Part shown: one piece after another, positions 14,154 through 22,238 of the stretch
Numbering within the stretch: position 1 is the stretch's first letter
Layout: every line of letters starts with the position of its first letter
Source: Gemmataceae bacterium
Lineage (GTDB): Bacteria > Planctomycetota > Planctomycetia > Gemmatales > Gemmataceae
Assembly: GCA_020847555.1 (NCBI GenBank)
Contig: JADLBT010000248.1
Location: forward strand, 1 to 25,708
Length of the DNA: 25,708 bases
Direction: 5' to 3'
Program-made: the position numbers and the translations under genes
Notes under the pieces: generated by a model
What the model saw: the letters and a program-made list of their open reading frames with translations, nothing else
The model's database searches: none
Told to the model about the DNA's origin: nothing

Positions 14154-15782
14154 ATGCTTCGCCATACGCGCAGGCAGTTCTTGCGGCTGACGGCCAGCCT
14201 CGGGCTCGGCAGCGCGGCCGCGTCCATCCTCGAGAAATGTGCCCTCAGCACGGCGTGGGCGCAGGTGACGCCGCCGGCCGACTACAAGGCGCTGGTGTGC
14301 GTCTTCCTCAACGGCGGCAACGACGCCAACCAGATGGTCGTCCCGCTCAGCGGCGCCGCCGGGTTCGGGTCGGCCGACGTCACCGGCGGTTACCCGGCCT
14401 ACTCGGCCGAGCGCGCCGCCGCCGGCCTGGCCCTCGCGGCCCCGCCCGCGACCGGCCCGGAGCCGGCGAACTCGCTGCTGCGGATCACCGCCGGGACCGC
14501 CAACCCGAACCTCGGTCCGTTCGGGTTGCATCCGAGCCTTGGGCTGACGTTCAACGCCGTCACCGGCGCGACGACCATCCCGATCCCGAGCTTCAAGGCC
14601 CTCTACGACGCGGGCAAGGCGGCGGTCGTGTGCGACGTCGGCACGCTGCTCCAGCCGCTGACAAAGGCGCAGTACCAGTCGAGCCCGAACCTGCGGCCGG
14701 ACCAGCTGTTCTCCCACAGCGACCAGATCCGCGAGAACCAGACGTGCGTCTTCACCGTCGTCGCACCGGCCGGCGTGCCCGGCGGGACGGGGTGGGGCGG
14801 GCGCACCGCGGACCGCACCGGCGACCTGAACGGCACCAGCACGTTCCCGATGCAGACGTCGATCTCTGGCGCGCCGCAGTTCATGAGTGGGGCGAACACG
14901 TTCCCGCTCGTCATCAACCCGGCGCCGACGGCGCTCAATCAGGTGCTCGTCCTCAACGGGTTCGGTACGGCGGCCGACGAGGTCGCGCGGCGCAACGCGC
15001 TCACTCAGCTCCGGTCGGTCAACCGCGGTGCGAACAAGCTGATCGACGCCGCGACCCGGATCGTGGACGAGGCGATGGCGGTCAGTGCCGCCCTGAGCGT
15101 CGATCCGCAGCTGACGGTGCCCGACCCGGCCAACCCCGCCAACCGCCTCGCCCTGGCGTTCCCGAACACGACCCTCGGCAACCAGCTCAAGCAGGTCGCC
15201 AAGGTGATCAAGGCGAACCTGCAGCAGGCGGCGCTGGGGCTGCGGCGGCAGATCTTCTTCTGCTCGCTCGGCGGGTTCGACACGCACCAGAACCAGAACG
15301 CGACCCAGCCCGGGCTGCTCCAGCAGGTGAACCAGGCGCTCGCCACGCTCTACTACTGGCTGCAGCACAACGCCCCCGCGACCGGCGAGCCGACCCTTGG
15401 CAACCTGACGACGAAGGTCACCAGCTTCACCCTGTCCGACTTCGGCCGCACCTTCAATCCGGCCGGGTCGGGCGGCATCGTCGGGTCGGACCATGCCTGG
15501 GGCAGTCATTTCCTGGTCGTCGGCGGTGCCGTCAACGGCGGGCGCTTCTACGGGGTGCCGCTTCCGGGCGGGAACGGGACGGTGTTCCCGACGCTGTCGA
15601 AGGGCGCCGCGAGCCCCTACGACACCGACAGCCGCGGGCGATTCATCCCGTCGGTATCGACCCTGCAGTACGCGAACACGCTCGCGGCCTGGTACGGGCT
15701 GCCGCAGGACGCCGACACCCTCGACCACGTCTTCCCGCTGCTGCGAACCAACTTCGCGACCACCAACCTGGGGTTTGTGTGA
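14154..15782 (+). CDS. Tat-exported DUF1501 protein
   Basis: A 542-aa protein with a twin-arginine signal (RRQFLRLTASLGLGSAAA, Arg6-Arg7) and DUF1501 body. Family marks are YKALVCVFLNGGNDANQMVVP near the N-terminus, FFCSLGGFDTHQNQ in the middle, and SFTLSDFGRTFNPAGSGG then GSDHAWGSHFLVVGGAV near the C-terminus. DUF1501 belongs to the alkaline phosphatase/sulfatase-like superfamily, so a metal-dependent hydrolase fold is expected; the substrate is not established. The start at 14154 has CGGAG at 14141-14145. It follows the DUF1800 gene by 69 nt, the standard planctomycete pairing, which implies that the two work together. The paired proteins are likely transported by different routes, Sec for DUF1800 and Tat for DUF1501. 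Confidence 0.93.
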   Translation: MLRHTRRQFLRLTASLGLGSAAASILEKCALSTAWAQVTPPADYKALVCVFLNGGNDANQMVVPLSGAAGFGSADVTGGYPAYSAERAAAGLALAAPPATGPEPANSLLRITAGTANPNLGPFGLHPSLGLTFNAVTGATTIPIPSFKALYDAGKAAVVCDVGTLLQPLTKAQYQSSPNLRPDQLFSHSDQIRENQTCVFTVVAPAGVPGGTGWGGRTADRTGDLNGTSTFPMQTSISGAPQFMSGANTFPLVINPAPTALNQVLVLNGFGTAADEVARRNALTQLRSVNRGANKLIDAATRIVDEAMAVSAALSVDPQLTVPDPANPANRLALAFPNTTLGNQLKQVAKVIKANLQQAALGLRRQIFFCSLGGFDTHQNQNATQPGLLQQVNQALATLYYWLQHNAPATGEPTLGNLTTKVTSFTLSDFGRTFNPAGSGGIVGSDHAWGSHFLVVGGAVNGGRFYGVPLPGGNGTVFPTLSKGAASPYDTDSRGRFIPSVSTLQYANTLAAWYGLPQDADTLDHVFPLLRTNFATTNLGFV

Positions 15783-15843
15783 GAAGTGGGTGAAGAACCT
15801 CTCCCCCGCCACCGTGCCCCAACCCCCGAAAAGGATCCGCGCC

Positions 15844-16332
15844 ATGAAGCGTTCCGGTCTGTTACTACTCGCCCTGTCGGTCGTCGGCTCCGGCCTGATT
15901 GCGGCCGACCTGCGCGCGCAGAAGGCACCACCCCCGCCGCCGTATGTGGTCGTGGATCCGAACGACCTCCGCCAGCCCGTTCCGGACCCCGAGCAGGGGC
16001 TCACCGAGAAGTATGACGGCAAGGTGGTGCGCTTCACCGGCGCAGCGCGCCGGTGGAGCCTGGACAAAATGGCGAAGACCTGCACCTACGAGCTGCACCA
16101 CGACATCATCCGCATCGCCCCGGTCAAGGGCCGGAAGGTCGCGGTGCGCGAGGAAACGATCGTCGTGCCGGTCACGTTCCGACGGGATGAGCCGCGCCTG
16201 CGCGCCGGCAGGGCGGGGTTCACCTTGACGGTTGAGGGCAAGGGCGCGGTGACGGCCGACGGCGGCCTGATCATCACAGAGGCGGTCCTCGTCCCCACCG
16301 CCCCGACAAGTCGGGCCGTCTCGAAGAAGTGA
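15844..16332 (+). CDS. Small secreted protein, possible OB-like fold
   Basis: A 162-aa protein with a signal peptide (MKRSGLLLLALSVVGSGLIAA) and a proline run (KAPPPPPY). The body has short alternating strands: EKYDGKVVRFTGAARR, CTYELHHDIIRIAPV, REETIVVPVTF, FTLTVEGKGAV and GGLIITEAVLV. This layout, with GKVVRFTG opening a barrel-like set of strands, resembles OB-fold tRNA_anti-like domains, but that is a fold guess and the family was not recognised with certainty. The frame is open upstream from 15493; the start at 15844 is chosen because it gives the signal peptide and has AAGGA 8 nt upstream (15831-15835). It lies 61 nt after DUF1501 and 27 nt before the large pseudopilin-like gene, so it is probably part of the same transcript. 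Its job may be as a periplasmic accessory to its neighbours. Confidence 0.75.
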   Translation: MKRSGLLLLALSVVGSGLIAADLRAQKAPPPPPYVVVDPNDLRQPVPDPEQGLTEKYDGKVVRFTGAARRWSLDKMAKTCTYELHHDIIRIAPVKGRKVAVREETIVVPVTFRRDEPRLRAGRAGFTLTVEGKGAVTADGGLIITEAVLVPTAPTSRAVSKK

Positions 16333-16359
16333 CGCACGCCTGCGGAATGGGAACGGGTC

Positions 16360-19300
16360 ATGCCACGAACCGCTTTCGCTCCGGCGCGGCCGCCGCGCCG
16401 GGGTGCCATCCTTCTGGTCGTGATGGTGCTGCTGGCGCTCTTCACCGTCGTCGGCCTCGGGTTCGTCTACTACGCCGACAGCCAGGCGACGGCCGCCCGC
16501 GCCAGCCGCGAGGCCCAGTCTCTCGCCCGGCCGGACGTCGAGCCCGAGCTGCTGCTGGCGTACTTCCTCGCCCAGCTCCTTTACGACGTGCCGGACGATG
16601 AAACCGGCGTCTACTCCGCTCTGCGGGGCCACAGCCTCGGCCGCGGCATGTTCGGCCTGAACTACCAGTTCGCGGCCGACGGCAGTATCAAGCGCGGCGC
16701 CGGCGGCGAACTCGTGGACGGCGCGGGGAACGCCCTCAACGCGGTCCCGTTCAACGGTCCGGGGCGCCAGCACTTCGACCCGCGCCTGCCGTTTCCGGCG
16801 ATCCCGGACGACACCCCCGCGAAGGACGACGCGAACCTGATCAATTACACCTATTTCCCTCGCGATCGTTTCCTGCGCGACCCGGAGCGGCGCGGCTGGC
16901 GCTCCGGCCTGCGCCCGCCCGGTGTGGCCGACAACCGGCGACCCCACACCGACGCGGCCAATGCGCCCTATACCTATCCCGATCTGAACAATATCTTCCT
17001 CGCGGCGGTGCAGGCGGACGGCACCGTCCTGCTGCCGTCGTACCACCGGCCGTGGGCCGGCTTCGGGGCCATCGACCCGGGCAACTGGCGCTGGACACGC
17101 GACGTCGATCCGACCCTTCGGCCGGGGGAGCCGCTGTACGGCAAACCGCAACCGTGGCTGAAATACCTCGTCCTCCGGCCGCGGCCGGCCGACATGGGGC
17201 CGGGATTCCCGCTGCCCGAGGACGCCAGCGGCGACGTGAAAAATCTCGTCGATGGTCCGGGCGGCAATGACAGCGTCTGGCTCGATCTGGGGTTTCCGGT
17301 CCTGACCGGACCGGACGGCCGCAAATTTCGCCCCCTGTTCGCTCCGCTGATTGTCGATCTCGATAGTCGGGTGAATCTCAACGTCCACGGCAACTTGCGC
17401 GGAGCGAACGGCACCCGCCATGCGTCGAATCAGGGGTGGGGACCGTGGGAGGTGAACCCGGAGCAGCTGGCGCCGCTGCCCAGCCGGTCTGACCGCGGCT
17501 ACCCCGCCGCGCTGGCCCGCCGCCTCGACGCCGCCCACCTGCTGTCGGGGCGCATCGGGACGCCCGGGCGCTACGGCCTGGACAAGGTTCCGCACTCCAC
17601 CCTGCCTGGAAACGCGGCGCCCGGTCCACGGGCACGCTTCTACGCCCCCGCCGACTTCGACGGGTCGCGCGAACTCGCCGGACCGCGCGGGCCGGCCGGC
17701 GCGCCGTCCGCGCCGCTGCCCCTCCCGGGTTCGCGTCCCGCCCTGCCGTTCCAGTGCTTCCCCGCCCCGGCGGCACGGGCCGGGTACGGCAACGGTTCGA
17801 CCGAGGAGCGGACCGGCCACCCGCTCCTCTACAATCCGGTGAAACCCGCTGCGGGCGACCGCGCGTTCCCGCTGGCCGACCTGGAACTCTTCGTGCGCGT
17901 GGGCGACACCGGCGCGCCCGCGCTGACGTCCAACCTGGCGCGCCTCGCCCCGAAGTTCTTCGCGGATCCGGCCGACGCCGCCGGCAGCGCACGCCGCCGG
18001 CGCCTGGTCACCCTGGCCAGCTTCGACCCGGACCGGCCGGGCGTGACAATCCCGGTCGCGGACGCCCTCGGGCGGGGTGCGGTGCTCGAACGGCGGCTCG
18101 ACCTGAACCGCTACCTGCCCGACTACCCCAACCCCGACCCGCGCACCGGCCGCATCACCGACCTGACCGGGTTCCTCGTCGCCCAGGCCGCCCGACAGCA
18201 CATGGCGGCGGAGGTGTTCGAGGTGCTGTGGCGGGCAACCGGCAGCGGGGATCCGGCGATCACCCCGCCCCCGAGTTCCCCGAGCCACGACGCCGCGCGC
18301 TGGGACACGCTGCGCGACCTCGCCCAGTTCGCCGTCAACATCGTCGATTACATCGACAGCGACGACTGCATGACGCCGTTCGTCTGGTTCGCCGACGCGC
18401 GCACCGGCGGACACGAGCGGGTCTACGGGACCGAGTTGCCGCGCGTCGTGCTCAACGAGGTGTACGCGGAGTACGCCAACGATCCCACCGATGCCCCGCC
18501 CGACACGAAGGAGCCGGTCGCGACCCGGCTGAAGGGCAACGTCTGGGTCGAGCTGTACAACGCCTTCCAGGACGATCCGCCACTGACCGCGCCGCACCGG
18601 GCGGGAGCGGCCCAGCTAGAAATGCCGGCCGCGGGCGGGCTGCCCGGGTACGGGATTTACCGCCTCATCCTGGCGCGCCTGACGGGAGACATCCGCCAGC
18701 CGGACAACGCGCGCGGCGAGATCCCGCGCGGCGGCGGGCAGATCCTCGGCGTCCTGACGAGCTTCGGCCCCGCGCCGACCAGCCCGCCCCCGGCGGTCGA
18801 TTCGCGCGTCATCCACCCGGCGGCGCCGGGGGCCGCCGGATACACTGGTCCGCCGGGTGGAAACCAGGGGTTCTACGTCCTCGGTCCGACACTGACGGAC
18901 AGGGAAAAGTCGCCGTTCCCGCCGACGCCTGGGCGTCCGCTGGAGACGCTGCGCCGGCCGGAGCTGAGCTACCTCGTCCGGGCGACTCATCCGGGGCTGC
19001 TACTCCGGCCGTCCGTGCTGTGGCAGCGGCTCGCGTGCCCGCACCTGCCGCCGCAGCCCGACCCCCGCGCGCCGTACCACAACCCGTACATCACCGTGGA
19101 CTACGTCCGCGACGTCGAGCCGAACTACGCCGCGGCCCTCGGCATCGACGGCCCCCTCGACCCGCTGCCGGTGCCGCCGGCCGAGCGTGCGTCGGTCGGG
19201 CGCAGGCAGCCTTACGCCGCCCACCCGTCGCAGCTGCGCCGCCAGCAGTCGGCGCCGGCTCTCGCGGACCAGCCGCAGCACACCTTCTTCCAGCACAACA

Positions 19301-20499
19301 CCGACGCGACCACACCGGGGCCGAACCGTGGGGCGGCGCCGCGGAACTACCCGCCGTTTGAGTGGCTGGTCCACCTCGACCGGCACCTCGTCAGCCCGAC
19401 GGAGCTGCTCCACGTTTCGGCCTTCGGGCCGCACGAGTTGACGCAGCAGTTCCGCACCGGCGACGCAGCCGCACAGCGCTTCAACCACCGGGCGGCGTGG
19501 TTCGACGAGGACCAGGCCGTCAGCGTGGCCCGGCCGCGCGGGCTGTACCGGGCGCTGGAGTTCCTCGGCACCCGCTGTCGGCTCCACGGCACGATGACCG
19601 CCGCCACGGCCTGCCCCGACGGGTTCGGACCGCCGAACGGCGCGACGCCCGTCCTCTACCCAAACCGGCAGGTCACGCCAGCGGCCATGTCGGGGACGAC
19701 CGCGAGCGGCGGGAACTGGCGCATCGAGGCCGGGGACTGTCTGGTGATTGATCGGGGGACGGCGGCCGAGGAGGTCGTCCGCGTCAAGGTGGTCGGCCCG
19801 CGCCCGCGGCCGACGTGGTTCGTCGCCGACTTCCTGCGCCCGCACGCGGCGAACTTCACCATCGAGGCGGTGACGGTGGCGGAGCGCGTCCCCGGGCGGA
19901 TCAACCTGAACACGGTCTGGGACGAGGAGACGTTTCTCGCCCTGTGCGACCCGAACCCATCGAGTCGGTTCAAGGACGGGGCGGTGCGGGCGATGTTCGA
20001 GAAGTTGCGGGATTCGCGCACGGTCGGCGGAAAGGCACCCGGGCCGGACGACCGGCCGTTCCTCAGCCTGGCGGCCGGCCCGCCGCCAGCCGAACCGGGC
20101 GAGGGCGGACTGCAGGGCTCCCTGCTGCGGTCGGACGATCCAGACGCTCCCACCCGCCTCCCGCTCCTGGCACTCCCCGGCCGTCCCCACCCGTACCAGA
20201 CCTGCGAGCTGCTGACGAAGATCTGGAACAACGCGACCGTCCGCAGCAACGTCTTCGCCGTCTGGGTGACGGTCGGCCTGTTCGAGGTGACCGACGCGAA
20301 CGCCCGGCCGGTAAAGCTCGGGCGCGAGATCGGCCGCGCTGAGAACCGCCACGTCCGGCACCGGATGTTCGCCCTCGTCGATCGATCGGTCCTCCTCGCC
20401 AACCCGGGACCGCCAGCGAACGGACGCCTCGACCTGCGCGCCATCCCCGGCCCCCAGGCGACCGGGCGTGTGGTGCCTTACTTCACCGTGATTCGCTGA
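16360..20499 (+). CDS. Giant 1379-aa protein with prepilin/GspK-like N-terminus
   Basis: The N-terminus reads MPRTAFAPARPPRRG followed by AILLVVMVLLALFTVVGLGF: a basic leader, Gly15 as possible prepilin-peptidase site, then one hydrophobic helix (16-38). This is the layout of type IV pilins, minor pilins such as PilX and type II secretion GspK. The usual Glu at position +5 is absent, as in GspK. At 1379 aa it is about four times longer than GspK (about 320 aa). The rest has no membrane segment and is rich in Pro, Arg and Gly, with loop-like repeats and conserved-looking blocks (FAPLIVDLDSRVNLNVHGNL about 330-350, QFAVNIVDYIDSDD about 660, NVFAVWVTVGLFEVTDA near the end). The block DLDSRVNLN with later GRINLNTVWDE recalls GspK-like sequences. 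Function unknown; an anchored cell-surface or pseudopilus-tip protein is inferred. Last gene of the run. Confidence 0.8.
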   Translation: MPRTAFAPARPPRRGAILLVVMVLLALFTVVGLGFVYYADSQATAARASREAQSLARPDVEPELLLAYFLAQLLYDVPDDETGVYSALRGHSLGRGMFGLNYQFAADGSIKRGAGGELVDGAGNALNAVPFNGPGRQHFDPRLPFPAIPDDTPAKDDANLINYTYFPRDRFLRDPERRGWRSGLRPPGVADNRRPHTDAANAPYTYPDLNNIFLAAVQADGTVLLPSYHRPWAGFGAIDPGNWRWTRDVDPTLRPGEPLYGKPQPWLKYLVLRPRPADMGPGFPLPEDASGDVKNLVDGPGGNDSVWLDLGFPVLTGPDGRKFRPLFAPLIVDLDSRVNLNVHGNLRGANGTRHASNQGWGPWEVNPEQLAPLPSRSDRGYPAALARRLDAAHLLSGRIGTPGRYGLDKVPHSTLPGNAAPGPRARFYAPADFDGSRELAGPRGPAGAPSAPLPLPGSRPALPFQCFPAPAARAGYGNGSTEERTGHPLLYNPVKPAAGDRAFPLADLELFVRVGDTGAPALTSNLARLAPKFFADPADAAGSARRRRLVTLASFDPDRPGVTIPVADALGRGAVLERRLDLNRYLPDYPNPDPRTGRITDLTGFLVAQAARQHMAAEVFEVLWRATGSGDPAITPPPSSPSHDAARWDTLRDLAQFAVNIVDYIDSDDCMTPFVWFADARTGGHERVYGTELPRVVLNEVYAEYANDPTDAPPDTKEPVATRLKGNVWVELYNAFQDDPPLTAPHRAGAAQLEMPAAGGLPGYGIYRLILARLTGDIRQPDNARGEIPRGGGQILGVLTSFGPAPTSPPPAVDSRVIHPAAPGAAGYTGPPGGNQGFYVLGPTLTDREKSPFPPTPGRPLETLRRPELSYLVRATHPGLLLRPSVLWQRLACPHLPPQPDPRAPYHNPYITVDYVRDVEPNYAAALGIDGPLDPLPVPPAERASVGRRQPYAAHPSQLRRQQSAPALADQPQHTFFQHNTDATTPGPNRGAAPRNYPPFEWLVHLDRHLVSPTELLHVSAFGPHELTQQFRTGDAAAQRFNHRAAWFDEDQAVSVARPRGLYRALEFLGTRCRLHGTMTAATACPDGFGPPNGATPVLYPNRQVTPAAMSGTTASGGNWRIEAGDCLVIDRGTAAEEVVRVKVVGPRPRPTWFVADFLRPHAANFTIEAVTVAERVPGRINLNTVWDEETFLALCDPNPSSRFKDGAVRAMFEKLRDSRTVGGKAPGPDDRPFLSLAAGPPPAEPGEGGLQGSLLRSDDPDAPTRLPLLALPGRPHPYQTCELLTKIWNNATVRSNVFAVWVTVGLFEVTDANARPVKLGREIGRAENRHVRHRMFALVDRSVLLANPGPPANGRLDLRAIPGPQATGRVVPYFTVIR

Positions 20500-20538
20500 T
20501 CGCTCACCGGGCGGCTCCGACAGCAACCGGAACAGGTA

Positions 20539-21480
20539 TCAGTGTCGGCGCGCGACCCCTTTCAGGTGCCGGTCGAAGAACGCGATGGCCGCCGCTTCCG
20601 CTCGCTCTGCGTGTACGCCGGTAAAGTCGTGGGACGCCCCTTCCAGCGTCAGCAGTCCGACCTCCACGCCCGCCTCGCGGAGTCGCTCCTCCAGTCGCCT
20701 GGACTGGTCGGTCGGGATGACCGCGTCCTTCGTCCCGCAGACCAACAGCGTCGGGGCGGCCTCCTTGCAGACGTAGGTGATCGGGCTGGCGCGGACGTAG
20801 CGCTCCTTGAGCCGCGCGGGCGGTCCGCCAACGAACTTCTCGACCGCCATCTTCGTCAGCGGGCCGTAGAACGGCAGTCGGCCCGACACGCAGCAGGCGT
20901 GCAGGTGTTCCAGGTCCGTCAGGGCCGAGCAGCAAACGACGCACTTGACGGCGCTCGACTCGCCCGGGAAGCCGCCGGCCCCCTCCAGTTCCTTGTGGCC
21001 GCACGTCAGGCCGAGCATGCAGGCGAGGTGAGCGCCGGCGGAGTGGCCGAACACGCCGATGCGATCCTTATCGACCCGGTACGGTCCCGCGTTCGCCCGC
21101 AACCACCGGACCGCGCACTTGACGTCGTGGATCTGGGCCGGGAAGCGGTCCACCGACGACAGCCGGTAGGTGATGGTGACGGCCACATACCCCTTCGCGG
21201 CCAGGCGCAGGCTAAACTTGACGTGGTCCCTGTGGCTGCCGTAGAGCCAGCCGCCGCCGTGGATAAGCACGACCGCCGGGAACGGTCCGGGGCCGCGCCG
21301 CGGGTGGGCGACGTTCAGCTTCAGGTCGCATCCGTTGACCGTGCAATAGGTCTGGTCCGGACAGAAGGCGACGCCCGCCGGGACGGTCACCCCGGCAACC
21401 CCGGGCAGGTCCGCTCGCGCCGACGGTACGAGGGCGACCAGGGCGAGCAGGCTGGACGGCAGAGGCAGCACTTTTCTCAT
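20539..21480 (-). CDS. Secreted alpha/beta hydrolase (esterase/lipase, BD-FAE-like), cysteine-rich
   Basis: A 313-aa protein with a signal peptide (MRKVLPLPSSLLALVALVPSARA). The hydrolase core is complete: oxyanion motif HGGGW (74-78), nucleophile elbow GHSAG with Ser147, Asp252 in GTKDAVIP and His284 in ASHDF. HGGGW and the secreted context fit the esterase/carbohydrate-esterase branch (BD-FAE-like) that removes acyl groups from plant or algal polymers. An in-frame ATG lies 54 nt upstream at 21534, but 21480 places the signal peptide at the N-terminus. The protein has 13 Cys, far more than typical, including CVVCC (180-184) and ACC (195-197), so disulfides are likely after export. It converges with the large pseudopilin-like gene, only 39 nt between stops, and is divergent from the 116-aa gene. 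Confidence 0.88.
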   Translation of the reverse strand: MRKVLPLPSSLLALVALVPSARADLPGVAGVTVPAGVAFCPDQTYCTVNGCDLKLNVAHPRRGPGPFPAVVLIHGGGWLYGSHRDHVKFSLRLAAKGYVAVTITYRLSSVDRFPAQIHDVKCAVRWLRANAGPYRVDKDRIGVFGHSAGAHLACMLGLTCGHKELEGAGGFPGESSAVKCVVCCSALTDLEHLHACCVSGRLPFYGPLTKMAVEKFVGGPPARLKERYVRASPITYVCKEAAPTLLVCGTKDAVIPTDQSRRLEERLREAGVEVGLLTLEGASHDFTGVHAERAEAAAIAFFDRHLKGVARRH

Positions 21481-21585
21481 CCGTGGATCTCCCGAAATCG
21501 AGGGGGGCGATGCCGGGTCTCCTTCCTGCTCCACGAAAACTCATCCTACTTTACCCGATCGGCAGGAATTCTGCCCCACGAGATT

Positions 21586-21614
21586 TTGTCGCGACCATTA
21601 TCCTGAGCTATATT
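21586..21614 (+). promoter_or_regulatory. Candidate promoter upstream of the 116-aa gene and lpxB
   Basis: TTGTCG (21586-21591), a 17-nt spacer and TATATT (21609-21614) fit a sigma70-type promoter in a locally AT-rich gap. Predicted start near 21621 leaves a leader of about 100 nt to the ATG at 21724. It could also drive lpxB further down. Confidence 0.5.
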
Positions 21615-21723
21615 CCTTCAGGCGCGCTGTTGCGCACCCTCAATGCAGAGGAATGCTCAGAGGCGGCGGACGTGCCTCGGTGGAGACACAACACACCGGA
21701 TTGACATCACGAGGACTCTCCCC

Positions 21724-22074
21724 ATGACGAACGAAGAGGCCGGCTTCCCGGAAGTGCTGGTCACGGATCGGCGTGCCGGGGGCGACCGGCGCAAGCGTAA
21801 CATCCCCGTGGCGGTCGAGCGCCGCAGCGGGAAGGACCGGCGACTGCAGGGCGAGCGGCGCCGCCAGATCGATCCGACCACATGCGAGCGCGACTACAGC
21901 GACGACGAGATCGCCTTCATGAAGGCGATGGACCAGTACAAGCGCGACAACCGCCGACCGTTCCCGACGTGGAGCGAGGTGCTGGAGGTACTCCGCGCCC
22001 TCGGTTATCGCAAGGTGGCCGAACCCGGACCGATGCCGGGACTCACGCCCGCCCGCCCGACGGAAGAGGAATGA
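21724..22074 (+). CDS. 116-aa protein with arginine-rich RRxGxDRR repeats
   Basis: A soluble 116-aa protein. Residues 15-48 hold three arginine blocks: [11 protein letters not shown] (15-25), ERRSGKDRR (32-40) and GERRRQ (43-48). Residues 58-98 look like a helical domain ([17 protein letters not shown], then [19 protein letters not shown]), which may be a winged-helix or other small helical fold. The basic blocks suggest binding of nucleic acid or an acidic partner. The start at 21724 has GAGGA 8 nt upstream (21711-21715); the frame is open further upstream. The TTGACA at 21701-21706 is too close to the start codon to act as its promoter. It precedes lpxB on the same strand by 164 nt, with a hairpin repeat between. 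The family is not recognised by name; similar small proteins occur in planctomycetes. Confidence 0.75.
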   Translation: MTNEEAGFPEVLVTDRRAGGDRRKRNIPVAVERRSGKDRRLQGERRRQIDPTTCERDYSDDEIAFMKAMDQYKRDNRRPFPTWSEVLEVLRALGYRKVAEPGPMPGLTPARPTEEE

Positions 22075-22133
22075 CCTTGCCAGGGTGCTGCAAATCAGCG
22101 AGATTGTTCCCACTGACAAGGGCAAGGCCAGGT

Positions 22134-22168
22134 CGTACTCAGTACGGAGTACTCCGTAACTGAGTACG
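22134..22168. repeat. Intergenic hairpin repeat upstream of lpxB
   Basis: Arms at 22134-22148 and 22153-22168 pair over 15 bp with one bulged T around the loop GTAC. The left arm begins CGTACTCAGTACG, identical over 13 nt to the core of the hairpin at 14092-14114. It lies between the 116-aa gene and lpxB and could end the upstream transcript or be a dispersed repeat. Confidence 0.75.
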
Positions 22169-22238
22169 CCGTTATCCTTCATTGGCCATCGCGGGGCAAT
22201 ACCTTTCTTTGGCGCCGTACCGGCAAGGATGCCGACCG

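Noticed and set aside
13005..16085. 1026-codon minus-strand frame across DUF1800, DUF1501 and the OB-like gene
   Set aside because: It spans three real plus-strand genes and has shadow-like composition.
15865..18597. 910-codon minus-strand frame opposite the giant pseudopilin-like gene
   Set aside because: Shadow frame by composition; no signal peptide, domain or ribosome site.
17754..19361. Second plus-strand frame inside the giant gene
   Set aside because: Arg/Pro/Gly-only content typical of an out-of-frame reading of GC-rich coding DNA.
21701..21706. TTGACA as a promoter element for the 116-aa gene
   Set aside because: A matching -10 would fall at or inside the start codon; the pair at 21586-21614 is better placed.
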